From Siminovitchia fordii DSM 16014 = CIP 108821 (lineage in GTDB: Bacteria; Bacillota; Bacilli; Bacillales; Bacillaceae_C): DNA of 64,000 nucleotides. The translations under genes and the position numbers were made by a program. A model generated the notes under the pieces. It was not told where the DNA came from. It searched no databases and saw nothing but the letters and a program-made list of their open reading frames with translations. The stretch lies in assembly GCF_000374565.1 (NCBI RefSeq), contig NZ_KB894696.1, positions 1 to 64,000 on the forward strand, in the 5' to 3' direction. How positions within the stretch are numbered: position 1 is the stretch's first letter; each line of letters starts with the position of its first letter. Below, piece after piece: positions 43,837 to 52,604 of this stretch.

Positions 43837-44718
43837 ATGACACAACCAGTAAGCGAAACAACAAAAAACACTTTGGAAAAGATTAATGGCGGCGTTATCA
43901 TGGATGTTGTCAACGCGGAGCAGGCAAGAGTTGCGGAGGCTTCTGGAGCTGTAGCAGTCATGGCTTTGGAAAGGGTTCCATCGGACATTCGTGCTGCAGG
44001 CGGAGTCGCCAGAATGGCGGACCCGAGAATAGTTGAGGAAGTTATGAATGCAGTATCTATCCCAGTAATGGCGAAAGTACGTATTGGACATATCGTTGAG
44101 GCCAGAGTACTTGAGGCAATGGGAGTCGATTTTATCGACGAGAGTGAAGTGCTCACTCCAGCAGACGAAGAGTTCCATCTCTTGAAGAGTGATTTTACAG
44201 TTCCATTTGTTTGTGGATGCCGTGACTTAGGTGAGGCCGCTCGTCGGATTGGAGAAGGTACTGCTATGCTTCGGACAAAAGGCGAGCCTGGAACAGGAAA
44301 TATTGTGGAAGCTGTTCGCCATCTTCGTAAAGTAAATGCGCAAGTGCGTCAAATCACAAGAATGAATGATGATGAGTTGATGACAGAAGCGAAAAATCTC
44401 GGTGCACCGTATGAAGTCCTTAAGCAAATCAAAGATAGGGGCAGACTTCCGGTTGTCAATTTTGCGGCTGGTGGAGTGGCGACACCCGCAGACGCAGCGT
44501 TAATGATGGAACTTGGGGCAGACGGTGTTTTTGTCGGCTCTGGTATCTTCAAATCTGAGAACCCTGAAAAATTTGCGGGTGCGATTGTACAAGCGACGGC
44601 TAATTACACTGACTACGACTTAATTGGAAGACTGTCAAAAGAATTGGGTGCAGCTATGAAAGGAATCGACGTAAATCAGCTAAGCCTTGAAGAGAGAATG
44701 GCGGAGCGCGGCTGGTGA
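43837..44718 (+). CDS. pdxS: Pyridoxal 5'-phosphate synthase, lyase subunit PdxS
   Basis: A 293-residue TIM-barrel enzyme that makes PLP from ribose 5-phosphate, glyceraldehyde 3-phosphate and ammonia supplied by PdxT. Catalytic features are intact: Asp in [13 protein letters not shown], Lys80 in VMAKVRIGH, the second lysine in [11 protein letters not shown], and [15 protein letters not shown] with VGSGIF for phosphate. VMAKVRIGH has Val where Ala is usual. ATG 43837 has GGAGGG 6 bp upstream; a TATAAT lies at 43787. No pdxT follows, which is unusual; ammonia may come from free ammonium or from a PdxT encoded elsewhere. A second pdxST copy elsewhere is possible. Confidence 0.95.
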   Translation: MTQPVSETTKNTLEKINGGVIMDVVNAEQARVAEASGAVAVMALERVPSDIRAAGGVARMADPRIVEEVMNAVSIPVMAKVRIGHIVEARVLEAMGVDFIDESEVLTPADEEFHLLKSDFTVPFVCGCRDLGEAARRIGEGTAMLRTKGEPGTGNIVEAVRHLRKVNAQVRQITRMNDDELMTEAKNLGAPYEVLKQIKDRGRLPVVNFAAGGVATPADAALMMELGADGVFVGSGIFKSENPEKFAGAIVQATANYTDYDLIGRLSKELGAAMKGIDVNQLSLEERMAERGW

Positions 44719-44940
44719 GTAGGAATGGGTCTGGTAAATCGGAACCTGTATAAAAGTAAGAACAGTCTGACAGGGAAATGAGCCGAGGATACGTGATGCC
44801 TGAAATCCGTCACTGTTGATCATGCCAGTGTCCGAATAAAGGGGATAGCCGGCCCTTCTTATAGGTTAAGAGTGGAATCTATGCCTTGATACTCTGTAAA
44901 TTGTAAATGGATAGCCAGTCACTCTAACAAAAAGCATATC
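44719..44940. other. Region after pdxS without pdxT
   Basis: No glutaminase reading was found in any frame. Only short hairpins (CACTG/CAGTG near 44812-44833) are visible. Confidence 0.5.
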
Positions 44941-44985
44941 AAAACCCGAAATCGCCATCTGTTGGATGGTCGCTTTCGGGTTTTT
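44941..44985. terminator. Strong bidirectional terminator
   Basis: AAAACCCGAAA..CCATC / GATGG..TTTCGGGTTTT forms a long, slightly mismatched stem with A- and T-tracts on both flanks. It serves pdxS and the opposing transporter. Confidence 0.9.
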
Positions 44986-45100
44986 CTATTTCCATAAAGA
45001 TTTGAAATTTTTTTAAGTTCCTCTATTTCTTTACAGATGCGGTCTTTGTATATGGTACTTGTGTTTTCTATGGGTACGAAATCACTCCGCAGCCATTGGG

Positions 45101-46435
45101 TTACCCATTGATAAATGAGGCTACAAAAATCAGGATGATGGCAACCGGTGCGATATACCGGACAATCACTTTCCATAATGAATGTACCGCCGGATTCATC
45201 CGCAGTTCATCGGTAGTGTCTGCTGAGGTAAGTATGTGCCCCGCGAACAGTGATACGAGCAATGCATTGATTGGCATTCCGATTCTGCTCGTCAAAATGT
45301 CTGCGAAGTCAAAGATCGAACCTCCCGGCAGATGCACTCCTGACAGCACTCCGAAAGACAAGGCACTCGGAATCCCCACAATGAAAATGAGTAATCCCAA
45401 TATCCAAGCCATCCGTCTTCTTCGGTCATATCTTTTTTGAATCCCTGTCGACACAACAATCTCCAGCATGGCAATGGAGGAAGTCAGTGTGGCGAATAAC
45501 AACAAAATAAAGAAAATAATCATAAATATGCTGCCAAGTGGAATTTCATTGAAGATGGCAGGCAAGATGACAAAAATCAATCCCGGGCCCTCTTCCGGAG
45601 AGTGGCCGAGTGCAAACACGGCCGGAAAGATGACGAGCCCTGCTAATAGAGAAATAAATATATTCAATATCGATACATTCAAAGCCGATTGGCCGAGACG
45701 TTCCTCTTTCGGCAGGTAAGACGCATATGTCACCATGGCAGTGACACCCACACTCAGCGAGAAAAAAGCCTGTCCAAGCGCAAGCAAAAAAGTTTTTCCT
45801 GTTAAAAAAGACCAATCCGGAACAAATAGGAACCGAACTCCCGCCATTGCACCGTCCAATGTCAAAGAGCGGATGGCAAGAACGATGAAAAAGATGAACA
45901 GCAAAGGCATCATCCATCTGCTTGCCCGCTCAATTCCCGCCTTAACACCACCTTGGACAATCCAAATCGTCAAAAACATGAATAATGCCTGCGCCGATAG
46001 AACCTCTATCGGATTTGTGATGACTGTCCCGAACAGTTCTCCGTAATCGGTACTTTTCAGGCTGAAGGTCAGTGCTCTTGCTAAATAGGAGAGGATCCAT
46101 CCACCCACGACACTGTAAAAAGATAAAAGAATGAAAGACGTGACAAGACCCATCCAGCCAATCCAATGCCACTTCTTTCCGGGCGCCAGTATCTTCAGGG
46201 AAGTGACCGCATCATGTTGGCCTCTTCGACCGATGACAAACTCCGCCAGTAGAATAGGCAGGCCGATGGCTATAGTAGATAAAATAAATAAAAACAGAAA
46301 AACACTGCCGCCGTTCGTGCCCGCCATGTATGGAAACTTCCAAATGGCTCCAAGCCCGATGGCGCTTCCAGCGGCCGCCAATACAAAACCGATCTTTGAT
46401 GTCCATTGCTCTCGTTGTTTCATTTTATCACTCAC
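45101..46435 (-). CDS. Neurotransmitter:sodium symporter (NSS) family transporter
   Basis: A 444-residue LeuT-fold transporter with 11-12 helices. Helix 1 has the sodium/substrate motif AAAGSAIGLGAIWKFPYMAG (GSAVGLGNxWRFPY type), helix 6 is FFSLSVGVTAMVTYASYLP and helix 8 carries FATLTSSIAMLEI. Such proteins import amino acids with sodium; B. subtilis YocR and YhdH are relatives. GTG at 46435 and ATG at 46423 are both possible, each with only GTGAGTG-like sites. A TATAAT box lies just upstream. Substrate unknown. Confidence 0.88.
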   Translation of the reverse strand: MSDKMKQREQWTSKIGFVLAAAGSAIGLGAIWKFPYMAGTNGGSVFLFLFILSTIAIGLPILLAEFVIGRRGQHDAVTSLKILAPGKKWHWIGWMGLVTSFILLSFYSVVGGWILSYLARALTFSLKSTDYGELFGTVITNPIEVLSAQALFMFLTIWIVQGGVKAGIERASRWMMPLLFIFFIVLAIRSLTLDGAMAGVRFLFVPDWSFLTGKTFLLALGQAFFSLSVGVTAMVTYASYLPKEERLGQSALNVSILNIFISLLAGLVIFPAVFALGHSPEEGPGLIFVILPAIFNEIPLGSIFMIIFFILLLFATLTSSIAMLEIVVSTGIQKRYDRRRRMAWILGLLIFIVGIPSALSFGVLSGVHLPGGSIFDFADILTSRIGMPINALLVSLFAGHILTSADTTDELRMNPAVHSLWKVIVRYIAPVAIILIFVASFING

Positions 46436-46603
46436 TTCGTTTTCAATGACTTCATTATAGCTTTTTCAATAAGAAAAAACTATCTCCATCCGGAAAAAGA
46501 GTCCAAGGATCGAATGCTATAATTCCCTTTATCAAAAGTTAAAAATCCGAACAAATTCACTATTACTGTGAATAAATGGGAATAAAATCCGCTTTTGGAG
46601 AAT

Positions 46604-46632
46604 AAAAAAACCGGGACACTTTGCCCGGATTT
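46604..46632 (-). terminator. Terminator of the siderophore permease genes
   Basis: On the minus strand CCGGG-CAAAGTGT-CCCGG is followed by TTTTTTT. Confidence 0.8.
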
Positions 46633-46637
46633 TCACT

Positions 46638-47648
46638 TTAATTCTTTTTTAGCAGCAAATATACAAAATAGGGTGCCCCGATCAAGGCAACTATAATACC
46701 TGCCGGGAGTCCGTCGGTATCGCCTATATTCCTTCCTACCGTATCTGCAACTAATAACAGCCATCCGCCAATAGGAACCGCTAATGGAATGAATAATTGA
46801 TTTCTCGGTCCTACCAAGGCTTTGGCGATATGCGGTGCCATGAGCCCGATAAAGGTGATTCCGCCTGTGACGGAGACAGCGGAAGCTGCAAGTGCAACAG
46901 CAGTCAATAGCAGAGTGATCCTTTCTTTTTCAACGGCTACACCAACTCCGATTGCAACGGGTTCACTAAGTCCAAGGAGGTTTAATCGGCTGGCTTTGTA
47001 TAGTGTAAATGGAATGAGAATGATCAGCCACGGAAGAATGGCCCAAATAAATGGCCAGTCGGTGCCCCAAATACCTCCAGCCAGCCACCTTGCAATGAAA
47101 TCCACTTTTGCACGTTCGGCAGATGATATAAGAACGATCATAGCCCCGGATAAAGCCATAGAAAATCCAATTCCTACTAGAACCAGTTTCATGGGCTGAA
47201 CGCCGAGATTTCTCTTATATGAAAAAATATAAATGAAACAAACTGTTACTAAAGCTCCCATAAAAGCAATCAAGGGCAGTAAATAAATAAAGGAACCTGC
47301 TTTAATGGGAAAAAACAAAAAGAAAATGGCAATGGCGACGCCTGCTCCCGAATTGATTCCTATAATACCCGGATCAGCCAAGTCATTGCGCGTAATGCCT
47401 TGTAGAATAGAGCCGGACAATGCCAATCCCATACCGGCTAAAAGGGTGATGATGATTCTTGGGAGACGAATGGAAAATAAAACAAAATCCTCTTTGAACG
47501 AACCCTGACCCAGAATAGTTGGAATGATTCTGTCGTAAGAAAGTGGGGAGTACCCCGTTCCCAACCCAATAATAATAGTGCTCAGGATAAGTATCAGCAG
47601 TATAAGAAGGATCAATCGCTGTTTTTTGATTAAAGCGGGTTGGATCAT
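46638..47648 (-). CDS. FecCD-family siderophore ABC permease, subunit 2
   Basis: A 336-residue BtuC-like permease with about 9-10 helices. Family blocks include LAGMGLALSGSILQGITRNDLADPGIIGINSGA, the coupling GLSEPVAIGVGV and VTGGITFIGLMAPHIAKALVG. It forms a heterodimer with the upstream permease to take Fe-siderophore from the binding protein. The ATG overlaps the upstream stop by 4 bases (ATGA). Confidence 0.9.
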   Translation of the reverse strand: MIQPALIKKQRLILLILLILILSTIIIGLGTGYSPLSYDRIIPTILGQGSFKEDFVLFSIRLPRIIITLLAGMGLALSGSILQGITRNDLADPGIIGINSGAGVAIAIFFLFFPIKAGSFIYLLPLIAFMGALVTVCFIYIFSYKRNLGVQPMKLVLVGIGFSMALSGAMIVLISSAERAKVDFIARWLAGGIWGTDWPFIWAILPWLIILIPFTLYKASRLNLLGLSEPVAIGVGVAVEKERITLLLTAVALAASAVSVTGGITFIGLMAPHIAKALVGPRNQLFIPLAVPIGGWLLLVADTVGRNIGDTDGLPAGIIVALIGAPYFVYLLLKKN

Positions 47649-48652
47649 GAAAATGCCCTACCTCCTTTACGGACAATCATCAAGAAGAAAGGCAAGCCCA
47701 TAATGGCAGTAACCGCTACTATTGGTGTTTCGTATGGAGAGTTGATTGTCCGGCTTAGCGTATCGGCTAAGAGCATAAAGGCAGCCCCTAAAATAGCTGA
47801 TGTCGGAATGATGAATCGATAGTCGGTTCCAACTATTGCCCGTACAACATGAGGGACCATTAAACCGATGAATGCCATTTTCCCGACAAGGGCTACAGAA
47901 GCTCCGGCCAATAGTGTAATGACAATAAAAAGGGCTGTCTTAATTTGGGTTGTTTTTTGGCCCAATCCTACAGCAACCTCGTCGCTTAAACTAAGAACCG
48001 TAAGCTGCCTGGAAAGATATATGGAAATAAGCAGCCCTGTGATGATAAAGGGAGTGATCACTTGAAGTTGGGTCCACGTAGTTCCAATCAATCCTCCGGA
48101 TGTCCACATGGATACATCCTTTGAAACCTTAAAATAGATTCCAACTCCCTCTGCAATGGCATTTAAGAATGCAGTAACCGCTGCACCGGCCAATACGAGA
48201 CGAAGGGGAGAGAATCCACCCTTTTTTATAGCTCCGATTCCAAAAACCATAAGCGCTCCAGCGGCCGCTCCAATGAAGCAAGCAACCATGAGACCGAAGT
48301 AATTCACAGAAGGAGCCAGCACAATAGTAATGGCCAGCGCCGCATTTGAACCTGCCGTTAATCCGAGCAGCCCTGGATCTGCAAGCGGGTTCCTTGTCAT
48401 TCCTTGCATAATAGCACCTGAAACAGATAATGCCGCACCTACAAAAGCAGCTCCAACTTCACGTGGTAAGCGTATTTCTCGGATAATGGAAATTTTTTCA
48501 CTGGCCGTTTCTGAAGTAAGCGCCAGCCAGACATCTTTAATTGTAATATCAGCCGCTCCAAACACCAGGGCACCCAAGAATGTGGCTATTAATACAATTG
48601 TTGCGACAATCAGCTTATATGAGTAGGGTATAACATATTTATTCTCATTCAT
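47645..48652 (-). CDS. FecCD-family siderophore ABC permease, subunit 1
   Basis: A 335-residue BtuC-like permease. Visible: REVGAAFVGAALSVSGAIMQ, TRNPLADPGLLGLTAGSNAAL, VTLSLSDEVAVGLGQ-type coupling helix and GKMAFIGLMVPHVVRAIVG. It begins 230 bp after the binding-protein gene, a gap that contains a repeat and a terminator, so it may have its own promoter. The start region (GATAATGAATGAG) has only half of a Fur-like motif, and the ribosome site is weak (GAGTGA). Confidence 0.9.
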   Translation of the reverse strand: MNENKYVIPYSYKLIVATIVLIATFLGALVFGAADITIKDVWLALTSETASEKISIIREIRLPREVGAAFVGAALSVSGAIMQGMTRNPLADPGLLGLTAGSNAALAITIVLAPSVNYFGLMVACFIGAAAGALMVFGIGAIKKGGFSPLRLVLAGAAVTAFLNAIAEGVGIYFKVSKDVSMWTSGGLIGTTWTQLQVITPFIITGLLISIYLSRQLTVLSLSDEVAVGLGQKTTQIKTALFIVITLLAGASVALVGKMAFIGLMVPHVVRAIVGTDYRFIIPTSAILGAAFMLLADTLSRTINSPYETPIVAVTAIMGLPFFLMIVRKGGRAFS

Positions 48653-48681
48653 TATCAGTCACTCATCTTTTCTGCTTTCTT

Positions 48682-48714
48682 AAAAAAAGGGGAATTCCAT
48701 ACTGAAGAATTCCC
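48682..48714 (-). terminator. Terminator between the binding-protein and permease genes
   Basis: On the minus strand GGGAATTC-TTCAGTATG-GAATTCCC is followed by CTTTTTTT. It would end or attenuate the ATPase/binding-protein transcript before the permeases. Confidence 0.75.
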
Positions 48715-48782
48715 GATCATTTTTTCGGTTAAAGAAAGTATAAAATTTTACTGAATTTTCTCTTCAAACAAAGGTTACGTAA

Positions 48783-48884
48783 TGTCCAGTTCCAGCCCTA
48801 GCCCCTTGAGGTCGAGCCGCTTCCCTGTGGTGGCTGAAGAACTGCCTCCTCGGAAATCGTCTTGTTTACCCGCGCTTTTCTTTA
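48783..48884 (+). repeat. Dispersed TGTCCAG repeat, short copy
   Basis: TGTCCAGTTCCAGCCCTAG, GAGGTCGAGCCGC and GGCTGAAGAACTGCC lead to ATCGTCTTGTTTACCCGCGC and TTTTCTTTAA. It is the shortest and cleanest copy and overlaps the stop codon of the binding-protein gene. Confidence 0.75.
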
Positions 48885-49802
48885 ACGAAGAAAGCTTTTC
48901 ATAAAGAAATCAAGTTGAAGCTCTAATGTGATCGGATCATTAAAGTAGAATTCATTCGCATTTACTTCAAAGACTCTGTCATTTTTTACAGCTGGTATGT
49001 TTTTATATGTGTCTGTTTCTTGGAATGAGTTGTCCGTATCCGGATTTTTGCTCAGGATGACATAGTCGCCTGCATAATCAGGAAGCACTTCTACTGATAG
49101 AGCATAATACCCGTCTTTTAATGCCATTTCTTTAACTTTTTCAGGCATGGCTAACTTCATCTCCTGGTACAGGATTTCTGTTCCGCGGCCCCAGTTATCA
49201 CCATATACATAAAGCTGTTTATCCCAATTTTCAATGACGGATACTGTTGCATCTTCACCAATTTTTGCTTTAATTTCCTTACCGGCTGCTTGGGCGCGTT
49301 TTTTAAAGTCATCAACCCAGGCTTTTGCCTCTTTTTCTTTATTCAGGAGTTTGCCAATTTCCAGGTGCTGCGTAAGATAATCCACTTTCCCATACGTATA
49401 TGTTACGGTCGGAGCAATCTCATTTAACTTATCAACGTTTTTAATATTAGATAAACCAATGATTAAGTCTGGATCCAACTCAATAATTTTTTCCAGGCTT
49501 TCATCTGAAACTTCTTCGACATCTTTTAGCTTTTGATCAAAACGGGGATTCTTTTTAGACCAGGAATCGACACCCACCAAATTAACATCCAACGCCATAA
49601 CGTTTCCAGCAAACGAAGAGAGTACTACGACGCGCTGGGGATCGGCAGGAACTTCGATGGGCCCGTTTTCGGACTCATATGTAATGGTTTCTGTTTTTTT
49701 ATCAGTTGAAGATGAGGCGTTTTTCTTTTCTGGCGTTTCACTGCCGCACCCACTAATGAACAGCATGAGGAATAGCAGGGATGGTATCCATAATCTCTTC
49801 AT
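48882..49802 (-). CDS. Iron-siderophore substrate-binding lipoprotein
   Basis: A 306-residue class III binding protein (FecB/FepB type). The signal peptide ends in lipobox ISGC (Cys19), so it is anchored to the membrane outside the cell. Mature part: RVVVLSSFAGNVMALDVNLVG, DPDLIIGLSN, and NDRVFEVNANEFYFNDPITLELQLDFF at the end. It starts inside the end of the ATPase gene with AAAAGGAGAAC upstream. The stop codon lies within the repeat that follows. Siderophore type unknown. Confidence 0.9.
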   Translation of the reverse strand: MKRLWIPSLLFLMLFISGCGSETPEKKNASSSTDKKTETITYESENGPIEVPADPQRVVVLSSFAGNVMALDVNLVGVDSWSKKNPRFDQKLKDVEEVSDESLEKIIELDPDLIIGLSNIKNVDKLNEIAPTVTYTYGKVDYLTQHLEIGKLLNKEKEAKAWVDDFKKRAQAAGKEIKAKIGEDATVSVIENWDKQLYVYGDNWGRGTEILYQEMKLAMPEKVKEMALKDGYYALSVEVLPDYAGDYVILSKNPDTDNSFQETDTYKNIPAVKNDRVFEVNANEFYFNDPITLELQLDFFMKSFLR

Positions 49803-50598
49803 TCTTTTGTTCTCCTTTTATTAAGTTATAGGTGATGCACACCGGTTTGTTTGTACGAGGATCCTGCCCGATTTCAGCATCGATATTAAATACCTTTTTT
49901 AATACATGACGGTTGATGACGTCTTCGCCTTTCCCGGCTTTCACGATTTCACCGTCTTTTAAAGCGATAATATAATCTGCGAAGCGGGCAGCTTGGTTTA
50001 AATCATGTAGAACCATAATAATGGTGCGATCCTGCTCCATATTAAGCCTTTGCAATAACTCCAATACTTCCAATTGGTGGGCCAAGTCCAAATAGGTTGT
50101 AGGTTCATCGAGAAATATAATTTCTGTTTCCTGAGCCAAGGCCATAGCGATCCAAACCCGCTGCCTTTGCCCCCCTGACAATGCATCTACAGAACGGTAC
50201 TTAAATTCACTTGTTCCCGTCACTTTAAGAGCCCAATCAATGACTTCAATATCCTTATTGGATAAGCGGCCAAATCCATTTTGGTAGGGGAAGCGGCCAT
50301 ACGATACCAGCTCTCCTACTGTTAGCCCATTCACCCCCTCAGGAGTCTGAGGAAGAATCGCTATTTTTTTTGCGAGTGCTTTCGTATTTTTCCTCGTAAT
50401 ATTTTTCCCGTCTAAAAGGATTGACCCTGATTGATGAGGAATGATCCGTGTGATCGCTTTTAATAAAGTCGACTTTCCGCAACCGTTCGGGCCAATGATG
50501 GTCGTAATCTTTTTATCAGGGATTTCCACATTCAGGTTTTTTATGATGAGACGGTCGTCATAGTTTACATTCAAGTCATCCGTATACAAGCGAATCAT
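49753..50598 (-). CDS. Siderophore ABC transporter ATPase
   Basis: A 281-residue FecE-type ATPase. Walker A GPNGCGKST (~34-42), signature LSGGQRQRVWIAMALAQ, Walker B IIFLDEPTTYLDL and H-loop MVLHDLNQAARFAD are intact. ATG 50598 follows GGAGGTG; longer readings enter the Fur region. The last ~16 codons overlap the binding-protein start by 50 bp, an unusually long overlap for this order. Expression is expected under iron starvation through the Fur box at 50624. Confidence 0.9.
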   Translation of the reverse strand: MIRLYTDDLNVNYDDRLIIKNLNVEIPDKKITTIIGPNGCGKSTLLKAITRIIPHQSGSILLDGKNITRKNTKALAKKIAILPQTPEGVNGLTVGELVSYGRFPYQNGFGRLSNKDIEVIDWALKVTGTSEFKYRSVDALSGGQRQRVWIAMALAQETEIIFLDEPTTYLDLAHQLEVLELLQRLNMEQDRTIIMVLHDLNQAARFADYIIALKDGEIVKAGKGEDVINRHVLKKVFNIDAEIGQDPRTNKPVCITYNLIKGEQKNEEIMDTIPAIPHAVH

Positions 50599-50623
50599 TT
50601 TACACCTCCATAAAAAAACATAG

Positions 50624-50640
50624 TTGAGAATGATTATCAA
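50624..50640. promoter_or_regulatory. Fur box near the siderophore operon
   Basis: TTGAGAATGATTATCAA, a 7-1-7-like Fur site, 26 bp upstream of the ATPase start. Iron-bound Fur would repress the operon. Confidence 0.85.
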
Positions 50641-50693
50641 TTTCACTATAATACTAACTATAATGACTTATTTTTCTGAAGTCAACCTTTTAA

Positions 50694-50710
50694 TTGAGAA
50701 TGATAATCAA
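50694..50710. promoter_or_regulatory. Fur box near the ferredoxin-NADP reductase gene
   Basis: TTGAGAATGATAATCAA, almost identical to the first box, 31 bp before the reductase start. Confidence 0.85.
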
Positions 50711-50740
50711 TAATATTTAGTTTCTGAGGAGCGGATACAG

Positions 50741-51793
50741 ATGGATCAGCAGGAATTGTTTGATGTGACGATAATTGGGGGAGGGCCGGCAGGTCTTTAT
50801 TCCTCTTTCTACAGTGGACTTAGAGAAATGAAAACAAAGCTTATTGAATATCAACCGCAATTAGGCGGGAAAATACATGTTTACCCGGAAAAGATGATTT
50901 GGGATGTTGGAGGATTGACGCCGATTACAGGAGCAAAATTAATTGAACAGCTTGTGGAGCAAGGATTAACCTTTAATCCGGAAATTGTGTTGAATGAAAA
51001 AGTTGAATCCATTTCAAGAAATGAGGAAGGAATTTTTATTTTGCATACAGCCTCGGGACAGAGGCACTTCTCTAAAACAGTCATTGTGGCAGTTGGAAGT
51101 GGTATATTGCAACCGCAAAAGCTGGATATAGAAGGTGCAGAAAGATTCGAAGTGACAAATCTGCATTATACTGTAAAGTCATTAAAACAATTCAAAGATA
51201 AGACTGTGATCATTTCAGGTGGAGGAAATTCAGCCATTGACTGGGCAATGGAATTGGAGCCCATTGCCAAAAAAGTATATCTAACCTATAGGAGAAGTAA
51301 ATTAACCGGTCATGAAGCTCAAGTTACAAATCTCTTAAACAGCTCAGTTGTTTGCTTGTATAACACATCCATTACTAAACTGATAGCAAACCGCGACCAC
51401 GAAGTGATTGAACGGGTTGAGTTAAAAAATAGCAAGACAGGAGAGATTTCTTATTTGCCTGTTGATGAAGTGATTGTGAATCATGGGTATGAAAGAGACA
51501 TGTCTTTACTGGATAAGAGCGAAGTGAAAGTTGAAAGGGCAGACAATTATTATGTAGCGGGGAATCCGTCAAGTGAATCATCTATAGAAGGGCTGTACGC
51601 TGCCGGAGATATTCTCATGCATGAAGGAAAAGTGCATTTAATAGCTGGAGCTTTTCAAGATGCGGCAAATGCCGTAAACAAAGCAAAGAAATTTATTGAT
51701 CCGGATGCTGAGAAAGCAGGGATGGTGTCTTCCCATAATGAGAAGTTTAAGGAGCGCAATAAGAAGTTGGTCAGAAAAATGGTTCAGTTGTAG
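50741..51793 (+). CDS. Ferredoxin-NADP reductase, YcgT-like
   Basis: A 350-residue thioredoxin-reductase-like flavoprotein without the CxxC. FAD site GGGPAGLYSSFYSGLR (~13-28), NADPH site ISGGGNSAIDWAMEL and C-terminal YAAGDILMHEGKVHLIAGAFQDAANAVN. This fits bacterial FNR type 2. B. subtilis has YumC and the iron-regulated YcgT; the Fur box and the divergent siderophore uptake genes point to the YcgT role, reducing iron from imported siderophores. A TGAGGAGCGG ribosome site precedes the ATG. Confidence 0.88.
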   Translation: MDQQELFDVTIIGGGPAGLYSSFYSGLREMKTKLIEYQPQLGGKIHVYPEKMIWDVGGLTPITGAKLIEQLVEQGLTFNPEIVLNEKVESISRNEEGIFILHTASGQRHFSKTVIVAVGSGILQPQKLDIEGAERFEVTNLHYTVKSLKQFKDKTVIISGGGNSAIDWAMELEPIAKKVYLTYRRSKLTGHEAQVTNLLNSSVVCLYNTSITKLIANRDHEVIERVELKNSKTGEISYLPVDEVIVNHGYERDMSLLDKSEVKVERADNYYVAGNPSSESSIEGLYAAGDILMHEGKVHLIAGAFQDAANAVNKAKKFIDPDAEKAGMVSSHNEKFKERNKKLVRKMVQL

Positions 51794-51830
51794 GGGAACG
51801 ATTTTTGATCGTCTGAGCGATTATGAAAGA

Positions 51831-51871
51831 AGGCTGCCGCTCATCACTCATTATGGTGAAATAGGCAGCCT
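51831..51871. terminator. Hairpin between converging genes
   Basis: AGGCTGCC / GGCAGCCT arms with a 25-base loop that has its own ATCAC/GTG pairing. The T-tract is poor on either strand, so strength is uncertain. Confidence 0.5.
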
Positions 51872-51885
51872 ATCTCTAACTGTAG

Positions 51886-52170
51886 TTATGATCCATTTAT
51901 TACCGCAGTAATCCCTTCGGTATCGTCAAGAACAAGTTGGATTCCTGCATAAGGGTCTTCATTTAAAAATTCACCAAGCCATAGACGAAGGGCTCCGATG
52001 ATATCCATCTCTTGAAGGCCTTGCCTCAGCCCATTGATATAAGCTTCCGCCGAAAAACCACTGTCTTCGTCATACATTAATTCCACTTCCACATCTTCAG
52101 GCTGGGCATATTTTTTCCTGGCTTGATCAATGCAGATGGCATTGACGATGTCCTGTTCAGAAATAATCAT
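51886..52170 (-). CDS. DUF2653 (YxcD-like) small protein
   Basis: A 94-residue acidic protein: ISEQDIVNAICIDQARKKY, EVELMYDEDSGFSAEAYING and AGIQLVLDDTEGITAVI. This matches the DUF2653 family of Bacillus, including YxcD, of unknown function. The ATG overlaps the upstream stop (ATGA), so it is coupled to the secreted protein gene before it. Confidence 0.75.
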   Translation of the reverse strand: MIISEQDIVNAICIDQARKKYAQPEDVEVELMYDEDSGFSAEAYINGLRQGLQEMDIIGALRLWLGEFLNEDPYAGIQLVLDDTEGITAVINGS

Positions 52171-52604
52171 CTGCCCCACGGTCCAGTATCCTCTCTTCTT
52201 TTCTGCTGAGTCAAGGCATGGAACACCTTACGGATCACTACAAAAAGAACATAGATAGCTGCTAGGTTGATCATCAATCCCAATAGGGATCCCAATGCAC
52301 CCATATTTGCAAAGAGACTTCCAAAAAGCAACCCGGCCAATCCACCGAACATCAAGCCCTTCATCAGGCCCCCTGAAAAGAACCCGCCTTTGGGATTCGT
52401 CTGTTGTTTGGTGGAGTTTGTTTTTGGTGTTTCCTGCTTTTGTTTCTGTTGGAAATTGGACTGGTTATTTTTCATATTGAAGCTTTTTTTCCCAGATTTA
52501 TAGCCTTTGGCTTCTACTGTTGTTGAATGATCCTGAAAAACAAAGCTTCCGACTGGAGACAATAGAAGTGTTGCAGTAAGCAATGCTGTAATTATTTTTT
52601 TCAT
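52167..52604 (-). CDS. Exported small membrane protein, Gly-rich, unknown
   Basis: A 145-residue protein with a signal-like N-terminus (KKIITALLTATLLLSPVGSF), a Gln/Lys/Asn-rich middle (~40-75), a glycine-rich helix (GGLMKGLMFGGLAGLLFGSL) and a second helix (GLMINLAAIYVLFVVIRKVF). The layout resembles small Tim44-like export proteins, but this is not certain. A GGAGGGTTGAA-type ribosome site precedes the ATG. Forms an operon with the DUF2653 gene. Confidence 0.65.
   Translation of the reverse strand: MKKIITALLTATLLLSPVGSFVFQDHSTTVEAKGYKSGKKSFNMKNNQSNFQQKQKQETPKTNSTKQQTNPKGGFFSGGLMKGLMFGGLAGLLFGSLFANMGALGSLLGLMINLAAIYVLFVVIRKVFHALTQQKRREDTGPWGR

Noticed and set aside
44719-44900. Cobalamin-riboswitch-like words (CAGGGAA, GAAATCC, CACTGT) after pdxS
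   Set aside because: The order and spacing of the conserved boxes do not fit, there is no downstream B12 gene on the plus strand, and the words form only a simple CACTG/CAGTG hairpin.
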